Position numbers and translations under genes: made by a program
Shown: positions 32,563-38,352 of the stretch, in pieces
How the letters are laid out: each line of letters begins with the position of its first letter
How positions within the stretch are numbered: the stretch's first letter is position 1
The notes under the pieces: model-generated
Told to the model about the DNA's origin: nothing
Databases searched by the model: none
Seen by the model: only the letters and a program-made list of their open reading frames with translations
Assembly (NCBI RefSeq): GCF_018381315.1
Contig: NZ_JAGZSD010000026.1
Coordinates: forward strand, 1 to 38,352
Direction: 5' to 3'
Length of the DNA stretch: 38,352 nucleotides
Source: Anaerostipes sp.
GTDB taxonomy: Bacteria; Bacillota; Clostridia; Lachnospirales; Lachnospiraceae

Positions 32563-33183
32563 CTAAGGCTTAATGATCTTTTCTGCCTGCATCATTATCT
32601 CTGCAATCATGTACATGTTGGTCACTTCTCCGACGGCCAGCTGTTCTTCCAGCCCGTAATGATTCAGACAGGTTCCGCAGGTAAAGATCTCTGTCCCCGC
32701 GCCCTCCAGCGTTTTTAAGTCATTTAAAGTATCCGCGCCCTGGCAGGAAAGCTTTGCTCCGTTATTGAACAGGACAATCTTATCCGGCCTCTGATCCAGC
32801 TGAGTCAGCGCAAAAACAAAACCCTTCATCAGCATTCTTCCAAGGACTTCATCGCCTTCTCCCATTTTATCAGAGGAAAAAACTACAACAGCGCCTGAAG
32901 ACTCTTCCGGTCTTTCCACAGTTTTTTTCTGGGGATTCCCAGCCGGCTGTTCTTCTTTTTTCTCTCCTGCTGTCATTTTCACCTCAAAGAGATTATTTTC
33001 TGTCTCTCTGGATAAAAAACCATATCCTTTCTGCGCTGCCAGCTTCCCAAGATTCTGCACCGCAATATCATTGTCTACTGTTATAATCACTGCACTGCCT
33101 TCCGGCGCATCCTCCAATGCCTTTTTTGCCAGGATCACCGGCATCGGGCACTGTTTTCCCACTGCATCAATCCTCTGTTCCAT
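32563..33183 (-). CDS. yedF: Sulfurtransferase-like selenium metabolism protein YedF
   Basis: A 206-residue protein with two parts. The N-terminal TusA-like domain has Cys12 in the CPMP motif (KQCPMPVILAKKAL). After a charged linker (about 75-95) comes a DsrE-like domain with GRMLMKGFVFALTQLDQRP and CGTCLNHYGL. The fused form is the selenium-linked YedF found beside selD. It starts one base after the selD stop with an AAGGAG site inside selD. It probably carries selenium or sulfur between the lyase and SelD. Confidence 0.92.
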   Translation of the reverse strand: MEQRIDAVGKQCPMPVILAKKALEDAPEGSAVIITVDNDIAVQNLGKLAAQKGYGFLSRETENNLFEVKMTAGEKKEEQPAGNPQKKTVERPEESSGAVVVFSSDKMGEGDEVLGRMLMKGFVFALTQLDQRPDKIVLFNNGAKLSCQGADTLNDLKTLEGAGTEIFTCGTCLNHYGLEEQLAVGEVTNMYMIAEIMMQAEKIIKP

Positions 33184-33184
33184 C

Positions 33185-34228
33185 TTATGCTCCTTTCGTC
33201 CAGCTCACAGTTATCTTTTTACCGCTGCGTTTTGTAATCCTGCCCACAATGGCACACGGAAGTTCCAGCTCGTTGAGCTCCTTCATGATACTTTGGGCAT
33301 CCTCCGGCCTTACCCCTGCCAAAAGTCCTCCTGAAGTCTGAGGATCAAATAGAATCTCTTCCATCCAAAAAGGCACATTCAAAAATTCAACGTCACTGCC
33401 AACCGCATTCCGGTTTCTCTGGCCGGCCGCTGTCAGATAAAATTCCTCTGCATAACGGTCTGCGTCCTCTATAAAAGGAACTGCATCCGAATCAATCTCT
33501 GCAGAATGATCCTCCCCCAGCATCTCCGACAGATGCTTTAAGAATCCAAACCCGGTCACATCGGTACAGCCGTGAACCTCATATCCGGACAGAACTTCCG
33601 CCGCATATTTATTTAACGTGGTCATCGAACGGACAGCCTGGGAGTAAGCCTCCCCGGATGCATCTTTCATCTGACTGGCCGCCAGCACAATACCCACACC
33701 CAAAGGCTTGGTCAGCAAAAGAACATCTCCATCCCGGACACCGTTGTTTGCAAGAACCTTGTCCGGATGAACGGTCCCCATAACTGACATGCCATACTTC
33801 ACATCTGTATCGGCAATAGAGTGTCCTCCAGCCAGTGTCCCTCCGGCCTCAGTTACTTTGGAGTTTCCTCCCAGAAGAATTTCACCCAGAATGTTGAGAT
33901 CCATCTGCTCCGGAAAACATACGATATTCAAAGCCGTTTTTACTGTTCCGCCCATGGCATAAATGTCACTCAGTGCGTTGGCTGCCGCAATCTGTCCAAA
34001 TGTATAAGGATCCTCCACCATAGGCGGGAAAAAATCCAGTGTCTGGACAATGGCCAGGTCTTCGCTGATCCGGTAAACTGCCGCATCATCTGCATGGTCA
34101 AACCCGATCAGCAGATTGTCATCCTCTTTTTTCGGTATCTTACTTAAGATATGTTCCAGCATTCCGGCACCAAGCTTTGCTGTACATCCGCCGCTTCTGC
34201 AGAATACAATATTTTCTTTCCCCATCAT
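33185..34228 (-). CDS. selD: Selenide, water dikinase (selenophosphate synthetase)
   Basis: A 347-residue enzyme making selenophosphate from selenide and ATP. The active-site pair is Cys15 and Lys18 in GGCTAKLGAG; the first position is encoded by TGT, so this SelD is the cysteine form and not a selenoprotein. Further signatures are GFDHADDAAVY, TLDFFPPMVEDPYTFGQIAAANALSDIYAMGG, AGGHSI and TDVTGFGFLKHL. The start 34228 follows AAGGAGAG; the longer ORF upstream has no support and overlaps the DUF3343 gene. selA and selB are not in the window. Confidence 0.96.
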   Translation of the reverse strand: MMGKENIVFCRSGGCTAKLGAGMLEHILSKIPKKEDDNLLIGFDHADDAAVYRISEDLAIVQTLDFFPPMVEDPYTFGQIAAANALSDIYAMGGTVKTALNIVCFPEQMDLNILGEILLGGNSKVTEAGGTLAGGHSIADTDVKYGMSVMGTVHPDKVLANNGVRDGDVLLLTKPLGVGIVLAASQMKDASGEAYSQAVRSMTTLNKYAAEVLSGYEVHGCTDVTGFGFLKHLSEMLGEDHSAEIDSDAVPFIEDADRYAEEFYLTAAGQRNRNAVGSDVEFLNVPFWMEEILFDPQTSGGLLAGVRPEDAQSIMKELNELELPCAIVGRITKRSGKKITVSWTKGA

Positions 34229-34236
34229 AACTCTCC

Positions 34237-34473
34237 TTACAGCAGCATCCGGTAGATTCCCTCGGTCTCTATGTGGCTGTGTTTTAATATTTCCTTTACA
34301 GAAGCTTCCTCTTCCAGTTCCGCACACCATGCCATCCCGCATCCTGCCTTGACTTCAGGCGGCACTGCAATCAGACGCCCCCCTGTCCCATTTTGCCTGC
34401 AGCTCTTTTCCATAGCCATGGCACTGGTCGTATTTGGAAAAGCAACTACCAGACGAAGTCTCTTTTCTCTCAT
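34237..34473 (-). CDS. DUF3343 domain-containing protein, putative Se/S carrier
   Basis: A 78-residue protein of the DUF3343 family, proposed as a small selenium/sulfur carrier. It has the opening LVVAFPNTTSAMAMEKSCRQ and the Cys pair CGMAWC at about 45-50, which would be the carrier site. It lies eight bases before selD and overlaps the upstream MBL gene by four bases (ATGA), so it is translated as part of the selenium operon. The carrier role is by family association. Confidence 0.82.
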   Translation of the reverse strand: MREKRLRLVVAFPNTTSAMAMEKSCRQNGTGGRLIAVPPEVKAGCGMAWCAELEEEASVKEILKHSHIETEGIYRMLL

Positions 34474-35150
34474 ACAGTAAACTCTTCCCCTGCTCTTGTA
34501 ATCTGTCTGACAATTCCCTGATAAGCTCTTCCGTCATCACAGTTCAGATAATGTCTGGATATTTTATACTCACCAAAGGCATGCATCGGAAAGACTGCCT
34601 TTGGATGGATTTCTTCCATGAAGTAATTGATCCCTTTGCAGTATTTATCTTCCTGCCTTGGATCCAGCAGAAGAAACGCCAGATCAATATCCCGGCCTTT
34701 AAGCCTCTCCACTTCCTCTTTATAGGTCCGGATCATATATTCATTGTCATCCTCCGGTTCTCCGTTCCAGTACCACCAGTTTAAATCTCCTGCATGATAG
34801 ATCGTCTTTCCTTCTGCGGTGACCAGAAAAGCCACCCCTTCATCGTTGGATTTCAAAGTTTCCACCCGGATGGAGCCAATGGTTTTATTCTCGTGTTCCC
34901 CGATCTTTGTTATCTTTTCAGAAGCCTTTGCCGGGATATCTTCTGATAAGATATAATGTATCTTCTTACAGGTCTTTTCCAGTTCAAAAATCTTTGGGTT
35001 AAAGTGGTCATGATGGCTGTGGGAGGCAAAGACATACAGTTCTTTGTCCTCAGGCATGTCCGGAATTTCTCCTTTGTAGTAGTCAAACAATAAAACCGTA
35101 TGCTCCAGTTCCACACAAAAACCGCTGTGTTCGATAAATGTAACCTTCAT
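34470..35150 (-). CDS. MBL-fold metal-dependent hydrolase
   Basis: A 226-residue metallo-beta-lactamase-fold protein of the UlaG-like kind. The metal motif is SHSHHDHF (43-50); a further ligand Asp is in YHAGDLNWWYWNGE, and His in PMHAFG. The substrate is unknown. It begins three bases after the nfo stop with a GGAGGG site and overlaps the DUF3343 gene. A phosphodiesterase, lactonase or nuclease role is possible; the operon suggests repair or selenium handling. Confidence 0.87.
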   Translation of the reverse strand: MKVTFIEHSGFCVELEHTVLLFDYYKGEIPDMPEDKELYVFASHSHHDHFNPKIFELEKTCKKIHYILSEDIPAKASEKITKIGEHENKTIGSIRVETLKSNDEGVAFLVTAEGKTIYHAGDLNWWYWNGEPEDDNEYMIRTYKEEVERLKGRDIDLAFLLLDPRQEDKYCKGINYFMEEIHPKAVFPMHAFGEYKISRHYLNCDDGRAYQGIVRQITRAGEEFTV

Positions 35151-35153
35151 TGT

Positions 35154-36056
35154 CTATTTCCCTCCTGACTCCAAAATCTTTTCTTTCAGCTGCGGATCAA
35201 ATACTTCTTTTTTCAGCATTTCTATTTCATATTTATATGGAGGATAAGAATTTTTCGTCCCCTCTTCCTTTATATACGGTGTTTCCAAGATCTTCGGAAC
35301 CTGTTCAAAGTCTTTGTGGTGAACAATATGATTAAGCGCTTCAAATCCAATCTCGCCGAATCCGATATTCTCATGCCTGTCCTTTGCCGCACCTTTGGGG
35401 TTCTTGCTGTCATTGATATGAAACACTGCAATCTGGTCCTTCCCGACAGCCCGGTCAAAAGAATCCATAACCCCTTCAAAATCATCAACAATATCTAAGC
35501 CGCTGTCGCTTGTATGACAGGTATCAAAGCATACTCTCAGCTTTTCACTGTGCTTTACACCGTCATAAATCCGCTTCAGTTCATCAAAATTCCTTCCTAC
35601 CTCGCTGCCCTTTCCGGCCATGGTCTCCAAAGCTACAAACACCGGGGTATCTTTTGTCAGAACCTCATTAAGGCCTTCAATGATTCTTGCAATTCCGGCT
35701 TCTTCTCCCGCCCCTACATGGGCACCCGGATGAAGCACCAGGGTACTGCTTCCCATGGCTTTGGCCCGTTCGATCTCCAGAGCCAGAAATTCCACTGCCA
35801 GTTCAAATGTCTCCGGCTTTACTGTATTGCCCAGATTAATGATATACGGCGCATGGACAACAAATGTGTCAATCCCAGATGCTTTCATCAAATCCTGAGC
35901 CTCTTCAATCCTCAGTTCGCTTACGTCTTTTCTTCTGGTATTCTGAGGTGCACCTGTATACACCATAAATGTATTTGCTCCGTAGGACAATGCTTCCTTG
36001 ACAGACCCAAGAAACATATCCTTTCCTTTCATCCCTACATGTGATCCTATTAACAT
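35154..36056 (-). CDS. nfo: Endonuclease IV (AP endonuclease)
   Basis: A 300-residue zinc AP endonuclease that cuts abasic sites in base-excision repair. Zinc ligands and motifs are recognisable: GSHVGMKGK near the start, VVHAPYIINLGN, LHPGAHVGAG, ALETMAGKG, CFDTCHTSDSG, FHINDSKNPKG, DRHENIGFG and the ILETPYI segment. A strong promoter (36100-36128) precedes it. It is the first gene of the operon with the selenium genes. Confidence 0.97.
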   Translation of the reverse strand: MLIGSHVGMKGKDMFLGSVKEALSYGANTFMVYTGAPQNTRRKDVSELRIEEAQDLMKASGIDTFVVHAPYIINLGNTVKPETFELAVEFLALEIERAKAMGSSTLVLHPGAHVGAGEEAGIARIIEGLNEVLTKDTPVFVALETMAGKGSEVGRNFDELKRIYDGVKHSEKLRVCFDTCHTSDSGLDIVDDFEGVMDSFDRAVGKDQIAVFHINDSKNPKGAAKDRHENIGFGEIGFEALNHIVHHKDFEQVPKILETPYIKEEGTKNSYPPYKYEIEMLKKEVFDPQLKEKILESGGK

Positions 36057-36099
36057 CTATTCTCATTCCTTTTCTTTAATTTTATAAATTGCAGCTCTT

Positions 36100-36128
36100 A
36101 TTATAAATCATAGGAGCCTAAATGTAAA
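36100..36128 (-). promoter_or_regulatory. Promoter of the nfo-selenium operon
   Basis: On the minus strand TTTACA (36128-36123), a 17-base spacer and TATAAT (36105-36100), about 44 bases upstream of the nfo ATG. Confidence 0.75.
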
Positions 36129-36163
36129 AGGTATTATGTTCTTGAAAAAATACAAAAATTTAT

Positions 36164-36192
36164 TTGCATTTCCATAAAAACCATGATATTAT
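36164..36192 (+). promoter_or_regulatory. tRNA-Leu promoter
   Basis: TTGCAT (36164-36169), a 17-base spacer and TATTAT (36187-36192), ending 11 bases before the mature tRNA. Confidence 0.7.
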
Positions 36193-36203
36193 AACTGTGT
36201 TGT

Positions 36204-36287
36204 GCAGTCGTGGCGGAATTGGCATACGCGCTAGACTAAGGATCTAGTCCGGGCTAACTGGGTGAGGGTTCAAGTCCCTCCGACTGC
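36204..36287 (+). tRNA. tRNA-Leu (anticodon AAG)
   Basis: An 84-base class II tRNA. The acceptor arms GCAGTCG and CGACTGC pair fully, the anticodon loop CTAAGGA sits on a CTAGA/TCTAG stem with anticodon AAG at 36238-36240, a long variable arm follows, and the T loop reads GGTTCAAGTCC. No CCA is encoded. It stands alone with its own promoter and a strong terminator. Confidence 0.95.
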
Positions 36288-36305
36288 ATTCTTTTTATTT
36301 TCGGA

Positions 36306-36344
36306 ACTGCCGTACCGGCGATCAGACATCGCTGGTACGGCAGT
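36306..36344. terminator. Intrinsic terminator of tRNA-Leu
   Basis: A 17-bp stem with one GU pair (36306-36322 with 36328-36344) has a five-base loop and is followed by seven T residues on the plus strand. It lies before the convergent XRE gene stop at 36351 and may end that transcript too. Confidence 0.9.
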
Positions 36345-36350
36345 ATTTTT

Positions 36351-36806
36351 TTAACTTTTCTGTTTCCATACACAGGCCATGATATCTTTTAATACGAGAA
36401 ATGCATCTGTGTCATCATAACCGTGCTCCTTTTTTAAACGCCCCAGCATTGCCTTTATTTTATCAGCATAATCTTTCACCGGCACTTCCTTCTGATACGT
36501 GGTAAGGACCGGATATTTTTTACCCCAGACCTTTGTCCAGTCAATCTTCTCCTGCATCTCTTCACTCGTATTCTCTATGACCTGCTCTATTTCCTGTAAA
36601 TCCGAATCAAATTCAATCAGTTCGTCTAAAGACAGATGATATAATACTGCCAGATTTTTGGACTGCCGGATATCAGGAAGCGTCTCATCCGTTTCCCATT
36701 TTGATATGGTTTGTCTGCTGACCCCTAATTTCCCTGCAACTTCTTCTTGTGACAACCCATTTTTCTTTCTTGCATTAAATAAGCTGTTTCCTAACTTCAT
36801 CTCCAT
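36351..36806 (-). CDS. XRE-family helix-turn-helix regulator
   Basis: A 151-residue DNA-binding protein. The N-terminal HTH (residues about 9-65) reads NSLFNARKKNGLSQEEVAGKLGVSRQTISKWETDE, a classic Cro/cI fold with the recognition helix SRQTISKW. The C-terminal part (about 70-150) is charged and probably helical, without a recognisable ligand domain. AAAGGAGGAGG precedes two possible ATG codons (36806 preferred). Targets are not evident; it is unlinked to its neighbours except by closeness. Confidence 0.9.
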   Translation of the reverse strand: MEMKLGNSLFNARKKNGLSQEEVAGKLGVSRQTISKWETDETLPDIRQSKNLAVLYHLSLDELIEFDSDLQEIEQVIENTSEEMQEKIDWTKVWGKKYPVLTTYQKEVPVKDYADKIKAMLGRLKKEHGYDDTDAFLVLKDIMACVWKQKS

Positions 36807-36913
36807 TACCTCCTCCTTTTATGCCCTTCAGGCTCACGTATTCAACACAATAAAGTATATACGCAGGTGAAATGTAAAGCCACCAATTCTGTCTTACAAT
36901 TCTGCACGCTATC

Positions 36914-37477
36914 TTAACATTCAGAATCAGCCCGGCTGTGCTCCAACTGCTCCGGCTTTTGATGCAGTAGGAATTCAAACTCATGATCCGAAAGAACCCA
37001 CTGCTTTACCTGGTCTTTTCTCAAAACCAACGGCATTCTGGAATGAATCTCTTTGACGGATTCATTGGCTTCTGCGGTCAGTATTACAAACTGCTGTCCT
37101 CTTTTGCTCTCACGCAGAATTCCGGCCATATACATATCCGGCTGCTTCTGATAAAAAGCGTACTTTATCTTATCACTGCCCCATTCATAAAATCCAGCGG
37201 CAGGTACAGCACAGCGGCTGCTCTCTGCATATTTCTTAAACATTCTTTTCTCCAGAACCGTTTCTGATCTGGCATTGATAACCAGTCCTTTTCCATCGAA
37301 TCGTTCAAATCCCCAGTAACACAGTTCGCCGGCCATCTCCTGCCCATACCTCAGAATAACCGGAGCCTGGCCGGACGGATATATTTCTTTCCTCCCTGCA
37401 AGGCTCAAATCAATGATCTTAACCAGCTCTTCTGCCTTTTTTATTGTCTCCTCATTAATAAAATACCGTCCGCACAT
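36914..37477 (-). CDS. SOS response-associated peptidase, HMCES/YedK (SRAP) family
   Basis: A 187-residue SRAP protein that forms a thiazolidine crosslink with abasic sites in single-stranded DNA. The nucleophile Cys2 follows the initiator Met (MCGRYF), so I use the ATG at 37477; an adjacent upstream ATG would bury this Cys. Further marks are INARSETV, RCAVPAAGFYEWG, LTAEANESVKEIHSRMPLVL with the catalytic His, and the expected length. AAGGAG is seven bases upstream. It is another abasic-site repair gene near nfo. Confidence 0.93.
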   Translation of the reverse strand: MCGRYFINEETIKKAEELVKIIDLSLAGRKEIYPSGQAPVILRYGQEMAGELCYWGFERFDGKGLVINARSETVLEKRMFKKYAESSRCAVPAAGFYEWGSDKIKYAFYQKQPDMYMAGILRESKRGQQFVILTAEANESVKEIHSRMPLVLRKDQVKQWVLSDHEFEFLLHQKPEQLEHSRADSEC

Positions 37478-37606
37478 CATATTACTCCTTTTTCTGCTTA
37501 TTATAACCAACGGTATGACATATTCTACATGATTTCCGTCCGGCTCTTAGAATGCCTCACTCCAACCATAGAGAACATGGACGTAATATCAGCTGGAGAA
37601 GGATGG

Positions 37607-37743
37607 ATTTTGAGGGAATTTCCTGTGCAAGAACAAAGTGGACGAGCCACTTCATTTCCCCAGCCTCTCACTCTTTGCATCCTGCACGGAGTGCTTTTTA
37701 CTGCACAGGGGATTCTGAAGGAATTTCCTGTGCAGTAAAAAAG
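37607..37743. repeat. Structured repeat, copy 2
   Basis: The unit holds a 23-base segment present twice in direct orientation with two mismatches (37607-37629 and 37712-37734), a small hairpin (37637-37651), the 23-base string shared with copy 1 (37677-37699), and a long stem (37695-37709 with 37727-37741) whose loop contains ATTCTGAAGGAATTT. The loop orientation relative to the shared string is opposite to that in copy 1. I see no gene in the 37478-37784 gap; the remainder holds this repeat and a terminator. Confidence 0.75.
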
Positions 37744-37779
37744 AAATCCTGTCTGCATACTATACTGACAAGATTTCTT
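37741..37779 (-). terminator. Terminator of the PTS/epimerase operon
   Basis: A 13-bp stem with one mismatch (37741-37753 with 37767-37779). On the minus strand it ends in TTTCTTTTTT, just downstream of the PTS IIA stop at 37785. Confidence 0.75.
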
Positions 37780-37784
37780 CTTTT

Positions 37785-38138
37785 TTATTCTATGATTGAT
37801 ATCCGGCTGCCTGCGTTTAATTCTGGTACCGCACTTTTCTCTACACAAATACTGCCCGGCAGGCATTCTCTGTCACCGCTGAAAAACACGGTTAAATGTC
37901 CCAGTTTTCCAAGATTTTCAGCTGCAATTTTACCAACTTCTGTAATCTTGTATTCCTTATCGTCAATGACCAGCCTGTTTCCCGGCATTATTTTACTTAC
38001 CACTGGATTAACCTCAACAAAATAACAGAAATCTCTCAAACTTACCAGCGCCGGTTCACCGAAAGTGATCAAAAACCCTTTTTTGGCAAATGCGGACACA
38101 TCGCTTCCTACAGCCTTCACTGTTGTATGGTAGATCAT
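37785..38138 (-). CDS. PTS glucitol/sorbitol-type transporter subunit IIA
   Basis: A 117-residue GutA-like IIA protein, which receives phosphate from HPr and passes it to a sugar-alcohol EIIB/C. Signatures are the N-terminal VSAFAKKGFLITFG, and KITEVGKIAAENLGKLGHLTVFFSG with the family's conserved His. It lies 15 bases after an epimerase gene at the window edge, so it is part of a polyol or sugar locus that continues outside. Stand-alone GutA relatives sometimes act as regulators rather than transport subunits. Confidence 0.85.
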   Translation of the reverse strand: MIYHTTVKAVGSDVSAFAKKGFLITFGEPALVSLRDFCYFVEVNPVVSKIMPGNRLVIDDKEYKITEVGKIAAENLGKLGHLTVFFSGDRECLPGSICVEKSAVPELNAGSRISIIE

Positions 38139-38153
38139 ATTTTCACCCTTTCT

Positions 38154-38352
38154 TTAAAGAAGCTCCCGCTCAATGCGTTCTCTCGCTTCCGGTGCCTGTT
38201 TCTCCATCTTTTCCGGGAATCCGAACATGGATACACATGCGATGTTGTCTCCCCCGGCCTTCGGTGCGTTCTCTTTTAACTGACAGCTGGCAAAGTCCAT
38301 CTCTCTTAAGGTCTCAAAGATTCCTTCAAAATCCACATCTCCCTCTCCCATT
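38154..38352 (-). CDS. Sugar phosphate isomerase/epimerase family protein, C-terminal end (5' truncated)
   Basis: The last 65 residues or so of a TIM-barrel epimerase; the frame is open at the right window edge. MGEGDVDFEGIFETLREMDF and the terminal MFGFPEKM match the GEGDVDFDACFKTLREMGF and NPLGFPE segments of the protein at 9853, so the two belong to the same or neighbouring subfamily. A ten-residue insertion (CQLKENAPKAGG) separates these blocks here. It is followed by the PTS IIA gene. Confidence 0.75.
   Translation of the reverse strand, partial: MGEGDVDFEGIFETLREMDFASCQLKENAPKAGGDNIACVSMFGFPEKMEKQAPEARERIERELL

Noticed and set aside
34160..34200. SelD as a selenoprotein (in-frame TGA)
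   Set aside because: The active-site codon reads TGT, so it is cysteine, and no SECIS-like element is needed.
33185..34342. Longer SelD start at 34342
   Set aside because: The extra 38 residues overlap the DUF3343 gene in another frame and lack SelD similarity; AAGGAGAG precedes the ATG at 34228.
37607..37743. CRISPR array
   Set aside because: Only two near-repeats with unequal spacing and hairpins; no regular repeat-spacer pattern and no cas genes.
37525..37866. Minus-strand ORF of 113 codons with Cys-rich CTGNS-type repeats
   Set aside because: It runs through the structured repeat and a terminator and overlaps the end of the PTS IIA gene; the repeated peptide is only the translation of the DNA repeat. 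No ribosome binding site is seen.

Overview
The window looks like chromosome from a low-to-mid GC, anaerobic, Gram-positive Firmicute, most likely a Lachnospiraceae gut commensal. The basis is inference from gene content and style: strong AGGAGG-type ribosome binding sites, many intrinsic terminators, an EtfA of the butyrate-pathway type followed by RpiB, a sodium:alanine symporter behind a glycine riboswitch, PdxST, a selenium-donor operon, DUF1292 and a c-di-GMP protein. Species is not determined.

Layout. 1-1.0 kb: the end of etfA and rpiB on the plus strand. 1.0-3.5 kb: two close paralogues of a cytidylate-kinase-like protein, separated by a DUF3267 membrane protein and the 3' remnant of an insertion sequence. 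3.5-11.6 kb: an accessory carbohydrate locus. A minus-strand operon (TIM-barrel epimerase, Gfo/Idh/MocA dehydrogenase, GPH-type sugar symporter, MATE exporter) diverges from an AraC regulator and a second TIM-barrel gene, and another AraC gene converges on it. Two promoters here share a 13-base motif at the -35 region. 11.7-13.5 kb: an unannotated 51-residue ORF, a transaldolase and a gap with hairpins. 13.5-20.4 kb: an operon reading antiporter, two tandem AstE/AspA-like proteins with complementary loss of active-site residues, then full-length purL. 20.6 kb: DUF1292. 21.0-25.5 kb: a lone sugar-binding lipoprotein co-transcribed with a membrane GGDEF-EAL protein. 25.6-27.7 kb: pdxS-pdxT-maf. 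27.9-29.65 kb: an AGCS symporter under a singleton glycine riboswitch whose leader contains a structured repeat. 29.7-30.25 kb: a deoxyinosine-type DNA glycosylase. 30.2-36.1 kb: a seven-gene operon with endonuclease IV, an MBL-fold protein, DUF3343, SelD, YedF, a class V aminotransferase and a metallophosphoesterase. 36.2 kb: tRNA-Leu. 36.3-37.5 kb: an XRE regulator and an HMCES/YedK-type protein. 37.6 kb: a second, larger copy of the structured repeat. 37.8 kb to the end: a glucitol-type PTS IIA and the C-terminus of another TIM-barrel epimerase, so a second sugar locus continues beyond the window.

How the genes fit together (inference). The 3.5-10.7 kb locus resembles oxidative glycoside-processing systems: uptake by a cation symporter, oxidation by a Gfo/Idh/MocA enzyme, conversion by TIM-barrel enzymes, and possibly export of a released aglycone by the MATE protein. 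The selenium operon supplies selenophosphate and combines selenium handling with DNA repair. The lipoprotein plus dCache-GGDEF-EAL pair looks like a nutrient-sensing input into c-di-GMP rather than a transporter, because no ABC permease is present.
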